In this document: positions 44,353-51,408 of the stretch, piece after piece
Numbering within the stretch: the stretch's first letter is position 1
Layout: every line of letters starts with the position of its first letter
Origin: CAYLPJ01 sp964385465
GTDB lineage: Bacteria; Planctomycetota; Phycisphaerae; SM23-33
Direction: 5' to 3'
NCBI GenBank assembly: GCA_964385465.1
Contig: CAYLPJ010000004.1
Span: 95,248-159,247 of the forward strand
Length of the DNA: 64,000 bases
Made by a program: the position numbers and the translations under genes
The notes under the pieces: generated by a model
The model's database searches: none
The model's input: only the letters and a program-made list of their open reading frames with translations
What the model was told of the DNA's origin: nothing

Positions 44353-44568
44353 TCACAGCCGCAGCTCGACCTCGTACTGCTTGCCGCAGGCAACGCACGT
44401 GCCGGTCAGCGTGACCGTCCGGCCGAGCTGGAGGGTCTTCTGCGGGCTCGTCCACCGCAGCTCGGCCCCGCAGGCGGGCTCCTGGCAGCGCTGGGCGGCC
44501 AGTTGCCGCTTCATCTCCGGCCCGAAGATCGAGTCGTCCAGTTCGTCGAGATGATATTCGCTTCGCAT
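44353..44568 (-). CDS. small zinc-ribbon protein
   Basis: The 71-residue product has two cysteine pairs that could hold zinc: CQEPAC (residues 28-33) and CVAC (58-61), the second followed by GKQYEVELRL. This is a compact zinc ribbon, a fold often used for RNA, DNA or protein contact. No family is recognised. The start at 44568 has only a weak ribosome site (GGCGGG). It is flanked on both sides by GTGAGACCGG-type repeats, and no partner gene is evident. Confidence 0.55.
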   Translation of the reverse strand: MRSEYHLDELDDSIFGPEMKRQLAAQRCQEPACGAELRWTSPQKTLQLGRTVTLTGTCVACGKQYEVELRL

Positions 44569-44589
44569 GTCGCACCCGCCTTCGCCCTT

Positions 44590-44660
44590 CGGGCCTCAAC
44601 GCCTTCCCGTCCTCCGGTCTGCCGGTCCTGCGGCATTCCGGTCTCACGGTCCTGCGGCCT
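44590..44660 (-). repeat. GTGAGACCGG-type intergenic repeat copy
   Basis: On the minus strand the core GTGAGACCGGAATGCCGC is flanked by two GCAGGACCG units and a CAGACCGGAGG unit. It lies between the sulfatase stop and the zinc-ribbon gene, and is closely similar to 23522-23580. Confidence 0.55.
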
Positions 44661-46157
44661 TCACTCCCGCCACAGCGGGTAGTTTCCCCGGCCGAGGTCC
44701 TCGCCCTCGCGGCCGATATGGAACCAGTCCTGGCTGAAGTTCGCCTCCCCGTTGCCCGACGGCCCGGCCAGGCCGAGCTGGCCCTTGCCGGTCACCGGCT
44801 CGTTTCGTCCGTCCAGCATCGGATCGGCGTAGCAGACGAACCAGCCCTCCAACCGCGCCTTGAGCTCCTGGACCTGCCCCTCGTGCTCCGGGCGGCCGAA
44901 GAGGTTCTCCCGCTCCTCGGGGTCCTCGGCGAGATGGTACAGCTCGTGCGGGCCGTACGGGTAGCGGTGAACGTACTTCCACTCCCGCGTCCGGATCATC
45001 CGCACCGGGCCGTATTCGTCGAAGATCACCACGCTCTGGCGCCCGCCGCCTTCCCGGCCGCGGAGGATGTCCGCAAAGCTCTGCCCGGGGAGGTTCGCCC
45101 CCTCGGAGTTCTCAAGGCCGAGGTAGTCCAGCAGCGTGGGCATGAAGTCGTAGTGGCTGACCATCGCGTCGATGACGCGGCCCTCAGGCACGTGGCCGGG
45201 GCGGCTCAGCAGGGCCGGCACCTTCACCGACGTGTCGTACATGTTCATCGGGAACGTGCCGTTGCCCTTGCCCCAGATGCCGTGATGCCCCATGTTCATC
45301 CCGTTGTCGCTCGTGAAGAACACCACCGTGTTCTCCCGCACGCCCATCGACTCCAGGCGGTCCAGGATGCGCCCGACGTTGGCGTCCATGGCCGTCACGG
45401 CCGCGTAGTAGCCCGAGAGAATGTCCCGCCGCGCCCGGTCGTTCCATCCCACGGCCGCGGTATTCGCCTGCCAGGGGTGGACGGGCTCGTCGGGGACGGA
45501 CTCGAACGCGCAGTTGGCGTGGTACTCGTCGTAGATGTCGTGGGGGTGGTGGTCCCGGCCCCAGGGGCTGTGCGGGGCGGTGTAGTGCACGCTGAGGTAG
45601 AACGGCTCCTCCCCGGCGCCCTGGGCGTCGAGGAATGCCAGCGCGTCGTCGGTGATGTCGTCGGTCACGTAGCCCGGCTGCTCGACGACCTCGTCGCCGA
45701 CGATCTTCGGCCAGTTGTAATACGGCCCGCCGCCGCGGGCGTGCACCCGCCAGAACGACAGCCCCTTCTGCGGGTGGTGGGCGTCCCCCAGGTGCCACTT
45801 CCCGCTGATCCCGCAGACGTACCCGTTGGCCGCCAGAACGTCCGTGTAGCCGGTCTGTCCGGCCAGGTACTCGATGGTCCGCCCGTCCTTGTCCTTGTCG
45901 GCGTTGCAGTTGCCCCCGCGGATCCAGTCGTGCACCCCGTGCTGGCTGGGAATCCGCCCGGTCAGCAGGCTCGCCCGCGCCGGAGAGCAGACCGGCGAGG
46001 CGCAGAAGAAGCTGTCGAACCGCAGCCCCGTCCGGGCAAGGCGGTCCAGGTTCGGCGTGCGGATCTCGCTGTTGCCCGCGCAGCCCATCGCCCAGCAGCC
46101 CTGGTCGTCGGTGAGAACCACGACCACGTTCGGCCGCCGCGTATCCCTGCTCGCCAT
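44661..46157 (-). CDS. sulfatase (Cys-type, formylglycine-dependent)
   Basis: The 498-residue type I sulfatase starts with NVVVVLTDDQG (metal ligands Asp17 and Asp18), followed by the activation motif CSPAR (Cys57 to Arg61). Further metal or substrate residues appear in GKWHLG and FFTSDNGMNMGHHG. Like the other sulfatase in this window it has no signal peptide from the ATG at 46157, which AAAGGAGCGG supports strongly. A longer frame adds only a weak hydrophobic stretch. It is distant in sequence from the 12466-13875 enzyme and so probably acts on a different sulfate ester. It stands alone, with tRNA-Pro divergently placed upstream. Confidence 0.92.
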   Translation of the reverse strand: MASRDTRRPNVVVVLTDDQGCWAMGCAGNSEIRTPNLDRLARTGLRFDSFFCASPVCSPARASLLTGRIPSQHGVHDWIRGGNCNADKDKDGRTIEYLAGQTGYTDVLAANGYVCGISGKWHLGDAHHPQKGLSFWRVHARGGGPYYNWPKIVGDEVVEQPGYVTDDITDDALAFLDAQGAGEEPFYLSVHYTAPHSPWGRDHHPHDIYDEYHANCAFESVPDEPVHPWQANTAAVGWNDRARRDILSGYYAAVTAMDANVGRILDRLESMGVRENTVVFFTSDNGMNMGHHGIWGKGNGTFPMNMYDTSVKVPALLSRPGHVPEGRVIDAMVSHYDFMPTLLDYLGLENSEGANLPGQSFADILRGREGGGRQSVVIFDEYGPVRMIRTREWKYVHRYPYGPHELYHLAEDPEERENLFGRPEHEGQVQELKARLEGWFVCYADPMLDGRNEPVTGKGQLGLAGPSGNGEANFSQDWFHIGREGEDLGRGNYPLWRE

Positions 46158-46342
46158 GTCCGCTCCTTTGCTCGCGTCGAGTGCCTGTGCAAGCGACAGC
46201 ATACCGCCGACGACGACCGGGGGGAAGCGCAGGGCCAAGCCCGGCGCCCGGACAGGCCGACGGGCACGGCGAACCCGTCGCACGGTCCTCCCGCCGATCT
46301 CCTCAGGCGATGCCACTTTCCCGGAAAGTTGCCCGACACATC

Positions 46343-46371
46343 TTGACGCCGCGCGGACCGGCGACTAGCAT
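46343..46371 (+). promoter_or_regulatory. promoter of tRNA-Pro
   Basis: TTGACG (46343-46348), 17 bp, TAGCAT (46366-46371), 37 bp before the tRNA. It is the closest match to the sigma-70 consensus in the window. Confidence 0.6.
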
Positions 46372-46408
46372 AGTTCGAATCACCCGGCCGCAAGCCGGGC
46401 AGACCCCT

Positions 46409-46483
46409 CGGGGCGTGGCGCAGCTTGGATAGCGTGCTTGACTGGGGGTCAAGAGGTCGTGGGTTCAAATCCCACCGCCCCGA
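46409..46483 (+). tRNA. tRNA-Pro(GGG)
   Basis: The 7-bp acceptor stem CGGGGCG/CGCCCCG, a standard D-arm, the anticodon arm CTTGA-CTGGGGG-TCAAG with anticodon GGG, and the T-arm GTGGG-TTCAAAT-CCCAC are all perfect. The discriminator is A, and CCA is not encoded. The 3' half coincides with the boundary of the integrated element. Confidence 0.95.
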
Positions 46484-46490
46484 CTTGTTC
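46459..46490. other. putative left attachment site (attL) of the integrated element
   Basis: The tRNA-Pro T-arm and acceptor end joins element DNA here. The serine recombinase gene begins on the element side and its last codons and stop lie within the tRNA. The palindrome GTTCGAAC (46487-46494) sits at the junction. The core length cannot be set without the right end, which is outside the window. Confidence 0.55.
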
Positions 46491-47964
46491 GAACAGGAAG
46501 CCGTTCAGTGAGAAAACTGAACGGCTTCCTCTTTTCTATATCTACACTTACGTCGCCGAGGGTTCGGTTCAAAGAGACCGCTCGCAAGATGCGTTGTTTG
46601 TCGGCCCCGTTTGAACGTCGCCAAGTGTCGGGCGCGTTCTGAATGAACTCGAAGACTCGCTCGGCGATGTCCATGCATGAAGGATCGATGTCCACGCGCG
46701 CCGTCAGGCCCTCTTCGAGCTCCCGCAAATGTCCCTGCAACGCGGTGGACTTGTCCTGAAATGTCCCCGCGTCGACATGTCCTTCGAGGTAGAGTTCCAG
46801 CAGCCGCTGGCTCTGTTTCTCGACCTCGGCCTTCTTGCGGGCCAGGGCTCGCTTCTGATGGTTGTGGTCGCCCCGCATCTTCTCGTACACGCCGTGGAGC
46901 GTATCCCGGAACCACTGGCGGGTCTCCTCTTCCGGCATCCGCATCGCTTCGAGTTCGGCCACGACGGCGTCCTCGAGGTCGGCCTCCTTCCAGCGAACCC
47001 TCGGGTGGTCGTCGCCCGGCTTGTTGTTCGCGCAGCGGTAGTACATGTGCTCGCGGACGCCGCCGCCCTTGAGCTTTCGGCGAATCTTCTCGCCGGTGAT
47101 CATGCAGCCGCAGTACTGGCAGACGAACAGGCCGTTGGCCAGGTCGTGGGTCTGTCGGCGCTTTCGCCGGTTCTTGCCCTTGAGCAGGTCGCGGCAGATC
47201 TGGAACGTCTGCCGGTCGATCAGCGGGCGGTGGTTGCCGGGATAGATGCTGCCCTTCCAGACGATGTCGCCGACGTAGAACCGGTTGGCCAGCATGTACG
47301 AGATACTGCCCGGCGACATGCGCGGGGTGCTGGGTCGGTAGACGTAGCCCTCCTGATACAACTGGTCCGCGACCATGTCGAAGGTCATCCCGCCCTGGGA
47401 GTAAAGCTGGAAGAGGCGAAGGACCAGCTTGGCCTTCTCCGGGTGCGCCTTGATGGGCTCGTCGCGGTCGTCGGTGTTCATGTACCCGTACGGCACGCCG
47501 CACGGCAGCCAGCCCTGGCGGACCTTCTCCTCCTGGCCCTTGCGGACCTCCTGGCGGAGGTTGTCGCTGTAGTATTGGCTGATGGCGGCCATGACATTGA
47601 AGCTCAGGGCACCGGCCGCGCCGGGGCCGAACTCGTTGTCGACGAACACCATCTTCACGCCCACGGCGTCCTCGAGTTCCTGCATGCGGACCGCGTCGCG
47701 CATGTTCCGGCAGATGCGGTCGAGCTTGTGGGAGAGAACCGCCTCGATCTTCATTCGCTTGGCGTTCTTCTTGACCCACCGGTACATCTCGTTGAAGGCC
47801 ACACGGGCCGCGCCGCGTCGGGCCGACTCGGCGATCACGAACTCGCGAACCACGTTCCAGCCCTCTCGCTGGGCCTTGTCCCGGTTGATCCGAATCTGGG
47901 CGTCCAGCGAGTAACCTTCGCTCTGCTCGCGGGACGACACTCGCGCCCAAATCACGACATTCAT
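46465..47964 (-). CDS. large serine recombinase (phage integrase)
   Basis: The 499-residue product has an N-terminal resolvase domain with the catalytic serine in ARVSSREQ (Ser10) and the arginines in SHKLDRICRNMRD. A recombinase domain follows (GVPYGYMNTDD to ISYMLANRFYVGDIVWKG), then a zinc ribbon (CQYCGC and YYRCANN, about residues 285-330) and a coiled coil (about 370-440). It would integrate and excise the element without host factors. The ATG at 47964 has AAGGAG upstream and overlaps the previous stop as ATGA. The stop at 46465-46467 and the last six codons lie in the tRNA-Pro gene, so insertion shaped the C-terminus. Confidence 0.92.
   Translation of the reverse strand: MNVVIWARVSSREQSEGYSLDAQIRINRDKAQREGWNVVREFVIAESARRGAARVAFNEMYRWVKKNAKRMKIEAVLSHKLDRICRNMRDAVRMQELEDAVGVKMVFVDNEFGPGAAGALSFNVMAAISQYYSDNLRQEVRKGQEEKVRQGWLPCGVPYGYMNTDDRDEPIKAHPEKAKLVLRLFQLYSQGGMTFDMVADQLYQEGYVYRPSTPRMSPGSISYMLANRFYVGDIVWKGSIYPGNHRPLIDRQTFQICRDLLKGKNRRKRRQTHDLANGLFVCQYCGCMITGEKIRRKLKGGGVREHMYYRCANNKPGDDHPRVRWKEADLEDAVVAELEAMRMPEEETRQWFRDTLHGVYEKMRGDHNHQKRALARKKAEVEKQSQRLLELYLEGHVDAGTFQDKSTALQGHLRELEEGLTARVDIDPSCMDIAERVFEFIQNAPDTWRRSNGADKQRILRAVSLNRTLGDVSVDIEKRKPFSFLTERLPVRTSRGGGI
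46495..46537 (+). terminator. intrinsic terminator after tRNA-Pro
   Basis: A perfect 15-bp stem (46495-46509 with 46516-46530), a 6-base loop and the T-rich tail CTTTTCT form a strong rho-independent terminator in the plus direction, 12 bp after the tRNA. It lies on the element side, inside the antisense recombinase coding region. Confidence 0.75.
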
Positions 47965-48248
47965 TCGCACGCTCCTTCCATGCAGGCCAGTTGGAAGGCC
48001 AGCGCGACGCGTTGGACGTTCAGCAGCATCTCGATGGCCTCCTCTCGGCCGACGTCTCTTTGCAGGTACCGCCCCCACACCTCCTGTGTGCGGGCGACGC
48101 GGTCCTCGGTGATCCACTCGGTCTCCAGCGGCCCGTCGCCGCCGGCGTGGACACACTGAGCCTCGTCGTTCAAAGACTGTCCAGGCGGTTCCGGCCCGTC
48201 GGGCGAGATTCTTTGAACCGGCCCGGGCAGGCACGTTTGGCCGCTCAT
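47961..48248 (-). CDS. small hypothetical protein upstream of the recombinase
   Basis: The 95-residue product shows no recognisable domain. It has a Pro/Gly-rich N-terminus, an acidic middle and a helical C-terminal third (YLQRDVGREEAIEMLLNVQRV) ending in a Cys-containing tail. It overlaps the sigma-like gene and the recombinase by four bases each (ATGA at both joints), so the three are translated together. A role in regulating or assisting integration, such as a directionality factor, is possible but is inference only. Confidence 0.6.
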   Translation of the reverse strand: MSGQTCLPGPVQRISPDGPEPPGQSLNDEAQCVHAGGDGPLETEWITEDRVARTQEVWGRYLQRDVGREEAIEMLLNVQRVALAFQLACMEGACE

Positions 48249-48787
48249 CGCAGGCCCTCCCCGTCCAGGCCAAGCCGGCGGAAGTGCTCGCCGATGCGCG
48301 GCACGGCGTTGTGGACGGTGTTCCATTCGCAGCCGAGGGCGCGGGCCAGTGCAGCTTTGGACATCCCGGCGGCCAGGCCGGTGGCCACGGCCCGGTCGAA
48401 CGGCGAGAGGCCGGGTAGCGCCTGCTCGACGTCCAGGCCGAGGCCGTAGTCGGTCTCGGTGCAGGGGTCCGGGCCGACGTAGCTGCCGTCGTCATGGACG
48501 CCGAGGCTGTGGAGGTACTCCATGAACCGCTCGCGGTCGCGGTAGCGGCCGCGCATGCGATGCAGGAGGTGGCGGTTGATCACCGCGTAGAGCACCGTCT
48601 GCTCGGTGGCCCCGTTGCTGCGGGCGAAGTCGTACTCGAACTCCAGAATCACCACCGCCAGGTCCTGCATCAGGTCCGCCCAGTCCCGCTTGGGGAATCC
48701 CAGGGCCTTGATCCGGCTGATCGCCAGCTTCGCCTTCCACGCCTCGAACGCACCTTCGTACTGCTGCAACAGCTTCTGATCCGTCAT
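48245..48787 (-). CDS. sigma-factor-like HTH protein
   Basis: The 180-residue product resembles small sigma-70 proteins. An N-terminal helical part (about residues 10-75, with GFPKRDWADLMQDLAVVIL) looks like region 2. The C-terminal LSPFDRAVATGLAAGMSKAALARALG, followed by NTVHNAVPRIGEHF, is a region-4-type helix-turn-helix. It could direct transcription of element genes or only bind DNA. It heads the operon with the small protein and the recombinase, with ATGA overlaps, and is divergent from the replication genes across the repeat-rich control region at 48866-49106. Confidence 0.6.
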   Translation of the reverse strand: MTDQKLLQQYEGAFEAWKAKLAISRIKALGFPKRDWADLMQDLAVVILEFEYDFARSNGATEQTVLYAVINRHLLHRMRGRYRDRERFMEYLHSLGVHDDGSYVGPDPCTETDYGLGLDVEQALPGLSPFDRAVATGLAAGMSKAALARALGCEWNTVHNAVPRIGEHFRRLGLDGEGLR

Positions 48788-48865
48788 CGCGATTCGTCCT
48801 TACATCAGGGTTCGATCTCGCGGTCGGGCCTGTCCCAACCGCCGATCGCGATGCTCGGGCCGCGA

Positions 48866-49106
48866 CTATGGACATGTCCGTAGAGCCGGAGCTGTCTGGC
48901 GAAAGCCATATGTCAGGAAGGTTGTCAGGAAGCTTTCCGCCCTTGCATGGACATTGTCAGAAAGGCTTTCCGGTCTTGCATGGACATGTCTGACATATGT
49001 CAGGAAGGTGTTTTCAGGGGCTTTCCGAAACTCGTTACTTCAAGCAATTGCAGTACTTGGGGGATTCGATGCATGGACATTGGCCGTTGGCGGCATGTCC
49101 ATGCAT
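48866..49106. promoter_or_regulatory. repeat-rich operator/control region between divergent operons
   Basis: The 401-bp gap between the sigma-like gene and the nuclease gene holds several repeats. A palindrome centred on GGACATGTCC is at 48866-48883. Direct copies of CATATGTCAGGAAGGT are at 48907 and 48994. Two imperfect 31-bp copies of a GCTTTCCG...TTGCATGGACAT unit start near 48931 and 48964. Inverted copies GCATGGACAT and ATGTCCATGC are at 49071-49080 and 49095-49104. TGGACAT recurs at least four times. This fits repressor or sigma binding sites, or iterons of an origin. Confidence 0.6.
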
Positions 49107-49188
49107 GAGGAGTTGGGGGCGATTCTGCAAATAACCCCTGCGAACGGACGAGGCATCGACGCCTCGCCGCGAGCAAGGGAGTCCGAGA

Positions 49189-50034
49189 ATGCCGCAGACC
49201 GCAGAGACCAACCTGGCCATCGACCTCGGCGTGCTGACCGCCGAGCCGGCCGAGGAGTACCACGCCAAGGCCGACCGCTACCTGTCGAGCCATCAACTGC
49301 TCGACTTCATGGCCTGCCCCTGGCTGTACCGCAAAAAGCAGTTGGGCCTGATCGCCGACACCGACACGCCGGCGCTTCTGGTCGGCCGGGCCGCCCACGT
49401 CCGCATCCTCGAGGGCCGCGACGCCTACGAGCAGCAATTCGCCCTCGGAGGTCCCATCAACCCCAAGACCGGTAAGCCGTACGGGGCCAACACGAAGGCC
49501 TTTGCCCGGTGGGCCGAGGGCGAGGGCAAACCGGTGCTCAGCCACGACCAGGTCGAGTTGATCGAGAAAATGGCCTCCGGCGTGGCCCAGAACGACGCGG
49601 CCGTCGAGCTCTTGCTCTACGGCCGGTCCGAGGGGGTCGTCCGCGCCGTCTACTGCGAGGCCGCCTGCCAGGTGCGGCTGGACTGGCTGCACCCCCATCG
49701 TGGCCTGGTCGACCTGAAGACCACGGCCGATCTGACCTGGTTCGAGAACGAGGCCAAGCGTCGGCGCTACGCCAACCAGGTCGCGTTCTACCAGGCCGTC
49801 CTGGCCGAGGTGATCGACCTGTTCGTCCCCGTCTACCTCGTCGCGGTCGAGAAGACCGAGCCGTTCCGCTGCGGCGTGTGGCGCGTCAGCGACGACCTGC
49901 TGACCATCGCCCGGCAGGAGAACGAGCATGCCGTCGAGCGTCTGCGCCGCGCCTGGGAGACCGACGAGTTCCCGACCGGCTACGAGGTCATCCGCGTGCT
50001 CGACCTGGCCGTGCCCATCGGCGGTTTTCCCTGA
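49189..50034 (+). CDS. RecE-like PD-(D/E)XK exonuclease
   Basis: The 281-residue product matches the phage 'putative exodeoxyribonuclease 8, PDDEXK-like' group. An N-terminal YLSSHQLLDFMACPWLYRKK segment is followed by GRAAHVRILEG, then the catalytic core VRLDWLHPHRGLVDLKTT (about residues 163-180) with its Asp and DxK residues, and a final QVAFYQAVL helix. It would chew DNA ends for strand annealing in phage recombination. It is the first gene of the rightward operon, just after the operator-like repeats. The downstream AAA ATPase and DUF669 protein are its usual neighbours. Confidence 0.8.
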   Translation: MPQTAETNLAIDLGVLTAEPAEEYHAKADRYLSSHQLLDFMACPWLYRKKQLGLIADTDTPALLVGRAAHVRILEGRDAYEQQFALGGPINPKTGKPYGANTKAFARWAEGEGKPVLSHDQVELIEKMASGVAQNDAAVELLLYGRSEGVVRAVYCEAACQVRLDWLHPHRGLVDLKTTADLTWFENEAKRRRYANQVAFYQAVLAEVIDLFVPVYLVAVEKTEPFRCGVWRVSDDLLTIARQENEHAVERLRRAWETDEFPTGYEVIRVLDLAVPIGGFP

Positions 50035-50131
50035 TGCATCTCTCGCGCCCGGGCGGGACGGCGTGCCGTGCGGCATGGATGCCACCACGGAGGAACGCGG
50101 CCGGACTCCCTACACCCGCTCGGGCGCACCT

Positions 50132-50195
50132 GGCAGGGCCGGGCTACTCGGGGTTCATGCCCCCGAGGATGCGGGTTCGACTCCCGCGCCTGCCA
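50132..50195 (+). ncRNA. tRNA-like structure with CAU anticodon and no D-arm
   Basis: A 6-bp acceptor-like stem (GGCAGG with CCTGCC), a 5-bp anticodon stem CGGGG/CCCCG around a 7-base loop with CAU, and a perfect T-arm GCGGG-TTCGACT-CCCGC are present. Only eight bases replace the D-arm. It could be a decayed tRNA-Met or a tRNA mimic. Confidence 0.4.
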
Positions 50196-50201
50196 TTCGG
50201 T

Positions 50202-50317
50202 GCGACGGTAGCTCCTGCCGGAAGGAGCGTGAATCACGGCCACAGAATCCCACCCGCCACGTCGGGCTGCCTGCCGTGAGCTGAAGGCCCGCCCGGGTTC
50301 GATCCCCGGCCGTCGCA
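50202..50317 (+). ncRNA. tRNA-like structure with an expanded anticodon arm
   Basis: A perfect 7-bp acceptor stem (GCGACGG with CCGTCGC), TA at positions 8-9, a D-arm GCTC/GAGC, and a T-arm CCGGG-TTCGATC-CCCGG are canonical. The middle is about 40 bases too long: CACGGC/GCCGTG encloses a second small hairpin, and no anticodon can be assigned. It may hold an insertion. Both tRNA-like units end in CATTCG and together fill the 338-bp gap between 50034 and 50373. Confidence 0.4.
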
Positions 50318-50372
50318 TTCGCTGGCCAGCGAGACAGGACATGAACAGACCAACAGACAACCGGAGAACGAC

Positions 50373-50675
50373 ATGAACCAGAACTACCGCAACACAGACC
50401 CGCCCACGTCGGCGCTGGCCGGGCGGGAGGCCGAAGCCAACGGCTCGGCCCGTCAACACCGAGCGATGTGCTTCGAGACCGTGATGCAGACGCCCGGGCT
50501 GACGGCCCGCGAGATCGAGGACCGCCTCGACATCAAGGCCCACAAGCGTCTGCCGGAACTGCGCCGCGCCGGCATGGTCCGCAACGGCAAGAGCCGCACC
50601 TGCACCGTCAGCGGCAGGCAGGCCCTGACCTGGCACCCCAACGTCGGCAACCACTGCGCAGGAGAACTGGCATGA
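50373..50675 (+). CDS. winged-helix-like small phage protein
   Basis: The 100-residue product has a polar N-terminus (MNQNYRNTDPPTSALAGREAE) of the kind seen in phage HTH proteins, then a predicted winged helix: TPGLTAREIEDRLDI, KAHKRLPELRRAGMV, then a wing RNGKSRTCTVSGRQALTW. It probably binds DNA. Its stop overlaps the ATG of the AAA ATPase by four bases, so the two are co-translated. No closer family is recognised. Confidence 0.7.
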   Translation: MNQNYRNTDPPTSALAGREAEANGSARQHRAMCFETVMQTPGLTAREIEDRLDIKAHKRLPELRRAGMVRNGKSRTCTVSGRQALTWHPNVGNHCAGELA

Positions 50676-51406
50676 CCCTGATGAACTCACTGATCAAGAG
50701 CACCACGCCCGCGCCGCCCAAGATGATCGTCTACGGTCAGCCGGGCGTCGGGAAGACGACCTTCGCCGCGTCGGCCAATGCCGTCCTGCTGGACTGCGAA
50801 AACGGTGCCGGTGCCGTGTCTGGCCTGACCCGCACGCCGTACCTGGAGACCTGGCCCGAGATGCGCAAGTGGCTGGTCGAGCTGCGCGGCATCGACCGGG
50901 CCGACGCCCCCGAGGCGCTGGCCGTGGACACCATCGACTGGATGATCCAGCGGATCGCCGAGCACGTCGTGCACGAGCTCGACCCCAATGCCCCGGCCGA
51001 CAACACCAGCACGCTGGGCACCGCCCACGGCGGCTACTTCAAGGCCCGCGAGATCGTCGCCAACATCGTCTATCGCGACCTGCTGCCGATGCTCAACGGC
51101 ATCGCCGAGCGGGGCACGGCCATCATCCTCCTGGCCCACGCGGCCAACACGAAGATGACCACGCCCGAGGGGTTCGACCAGAGCCTCGCCTCGCCGGACC
51201 TTCCGCACTGGATCGCCCCGCCCTTCATCGAGTGGGCCGATTGCGTGCTCTACGCCCATCGCGAAGGCGACGAGCGCCTGCTCCGCACCGAAGGGACGAA
51301 CAACGTCCTCGCCAAGAACCGCTATGGCCTGCCCGCGCTGGTGCCCCTGTCGTGGCCCGGGCTCATGCAGGCCATGTCCAACAACACCAACCCCAAGGAG
51401 AACTGA
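50672..51406 (+). CDS. phage AAA ATPase (AAA_24/Sak4-like)
   Basis: The 244-residue product has a Walker A motif GQPGVGKTT at residues 22-30, a Walker B-like LAVDTIDWM near residue 88, and the sensor-like strand AIILLAHAANTKM near 150. This is the RecA-fold ATPase found in many phages next to DUF669 and exonuclease genes, thought to support single-strand annealing or replication. The ATG at 50672 overlaps the preceding stop (ATGA). The next gene starts three bases after its own stop, which shows tight packing of the operon. Confidence 0.85.
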   Translation: MTLMNSLIKSTTPAPPKMIVYGQPGVGKTTFAASANAVLLDCENGAGAVSGLTRTPYLETWPEMRKWLVELRGIDRADAPEALAVDTIDWMIQRIAEHVVHELDPNAPADNTSTLGTAHGGYFKAREIVANIVYRDLLPMLNGIAERGTAIILLAHAANTKMTTPEGFDQSLASPDLPHWIAPPFIEWADCVLYAHREGDERLLRTEGTNNVLAKNRYGLPALVPLSWPGLMQAMSNNTNPKEN

Positions 51407-51408
51407 TC

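Noticed and set aside
48860..49110. Possible CRISPR array in the repeat-rich control region
   Set aside because: Repeat copies differ in length and orientation, spacers are not uniform, and no cas gene is present.
50045..50128. A third tRNA-like unit with 7-bp arms GCGCCCG/CGGGCGC
   Set aside because: No T-arm or anticodon arm forms at the required distances, so the pairing alone may be chance in GC-rich DNA.
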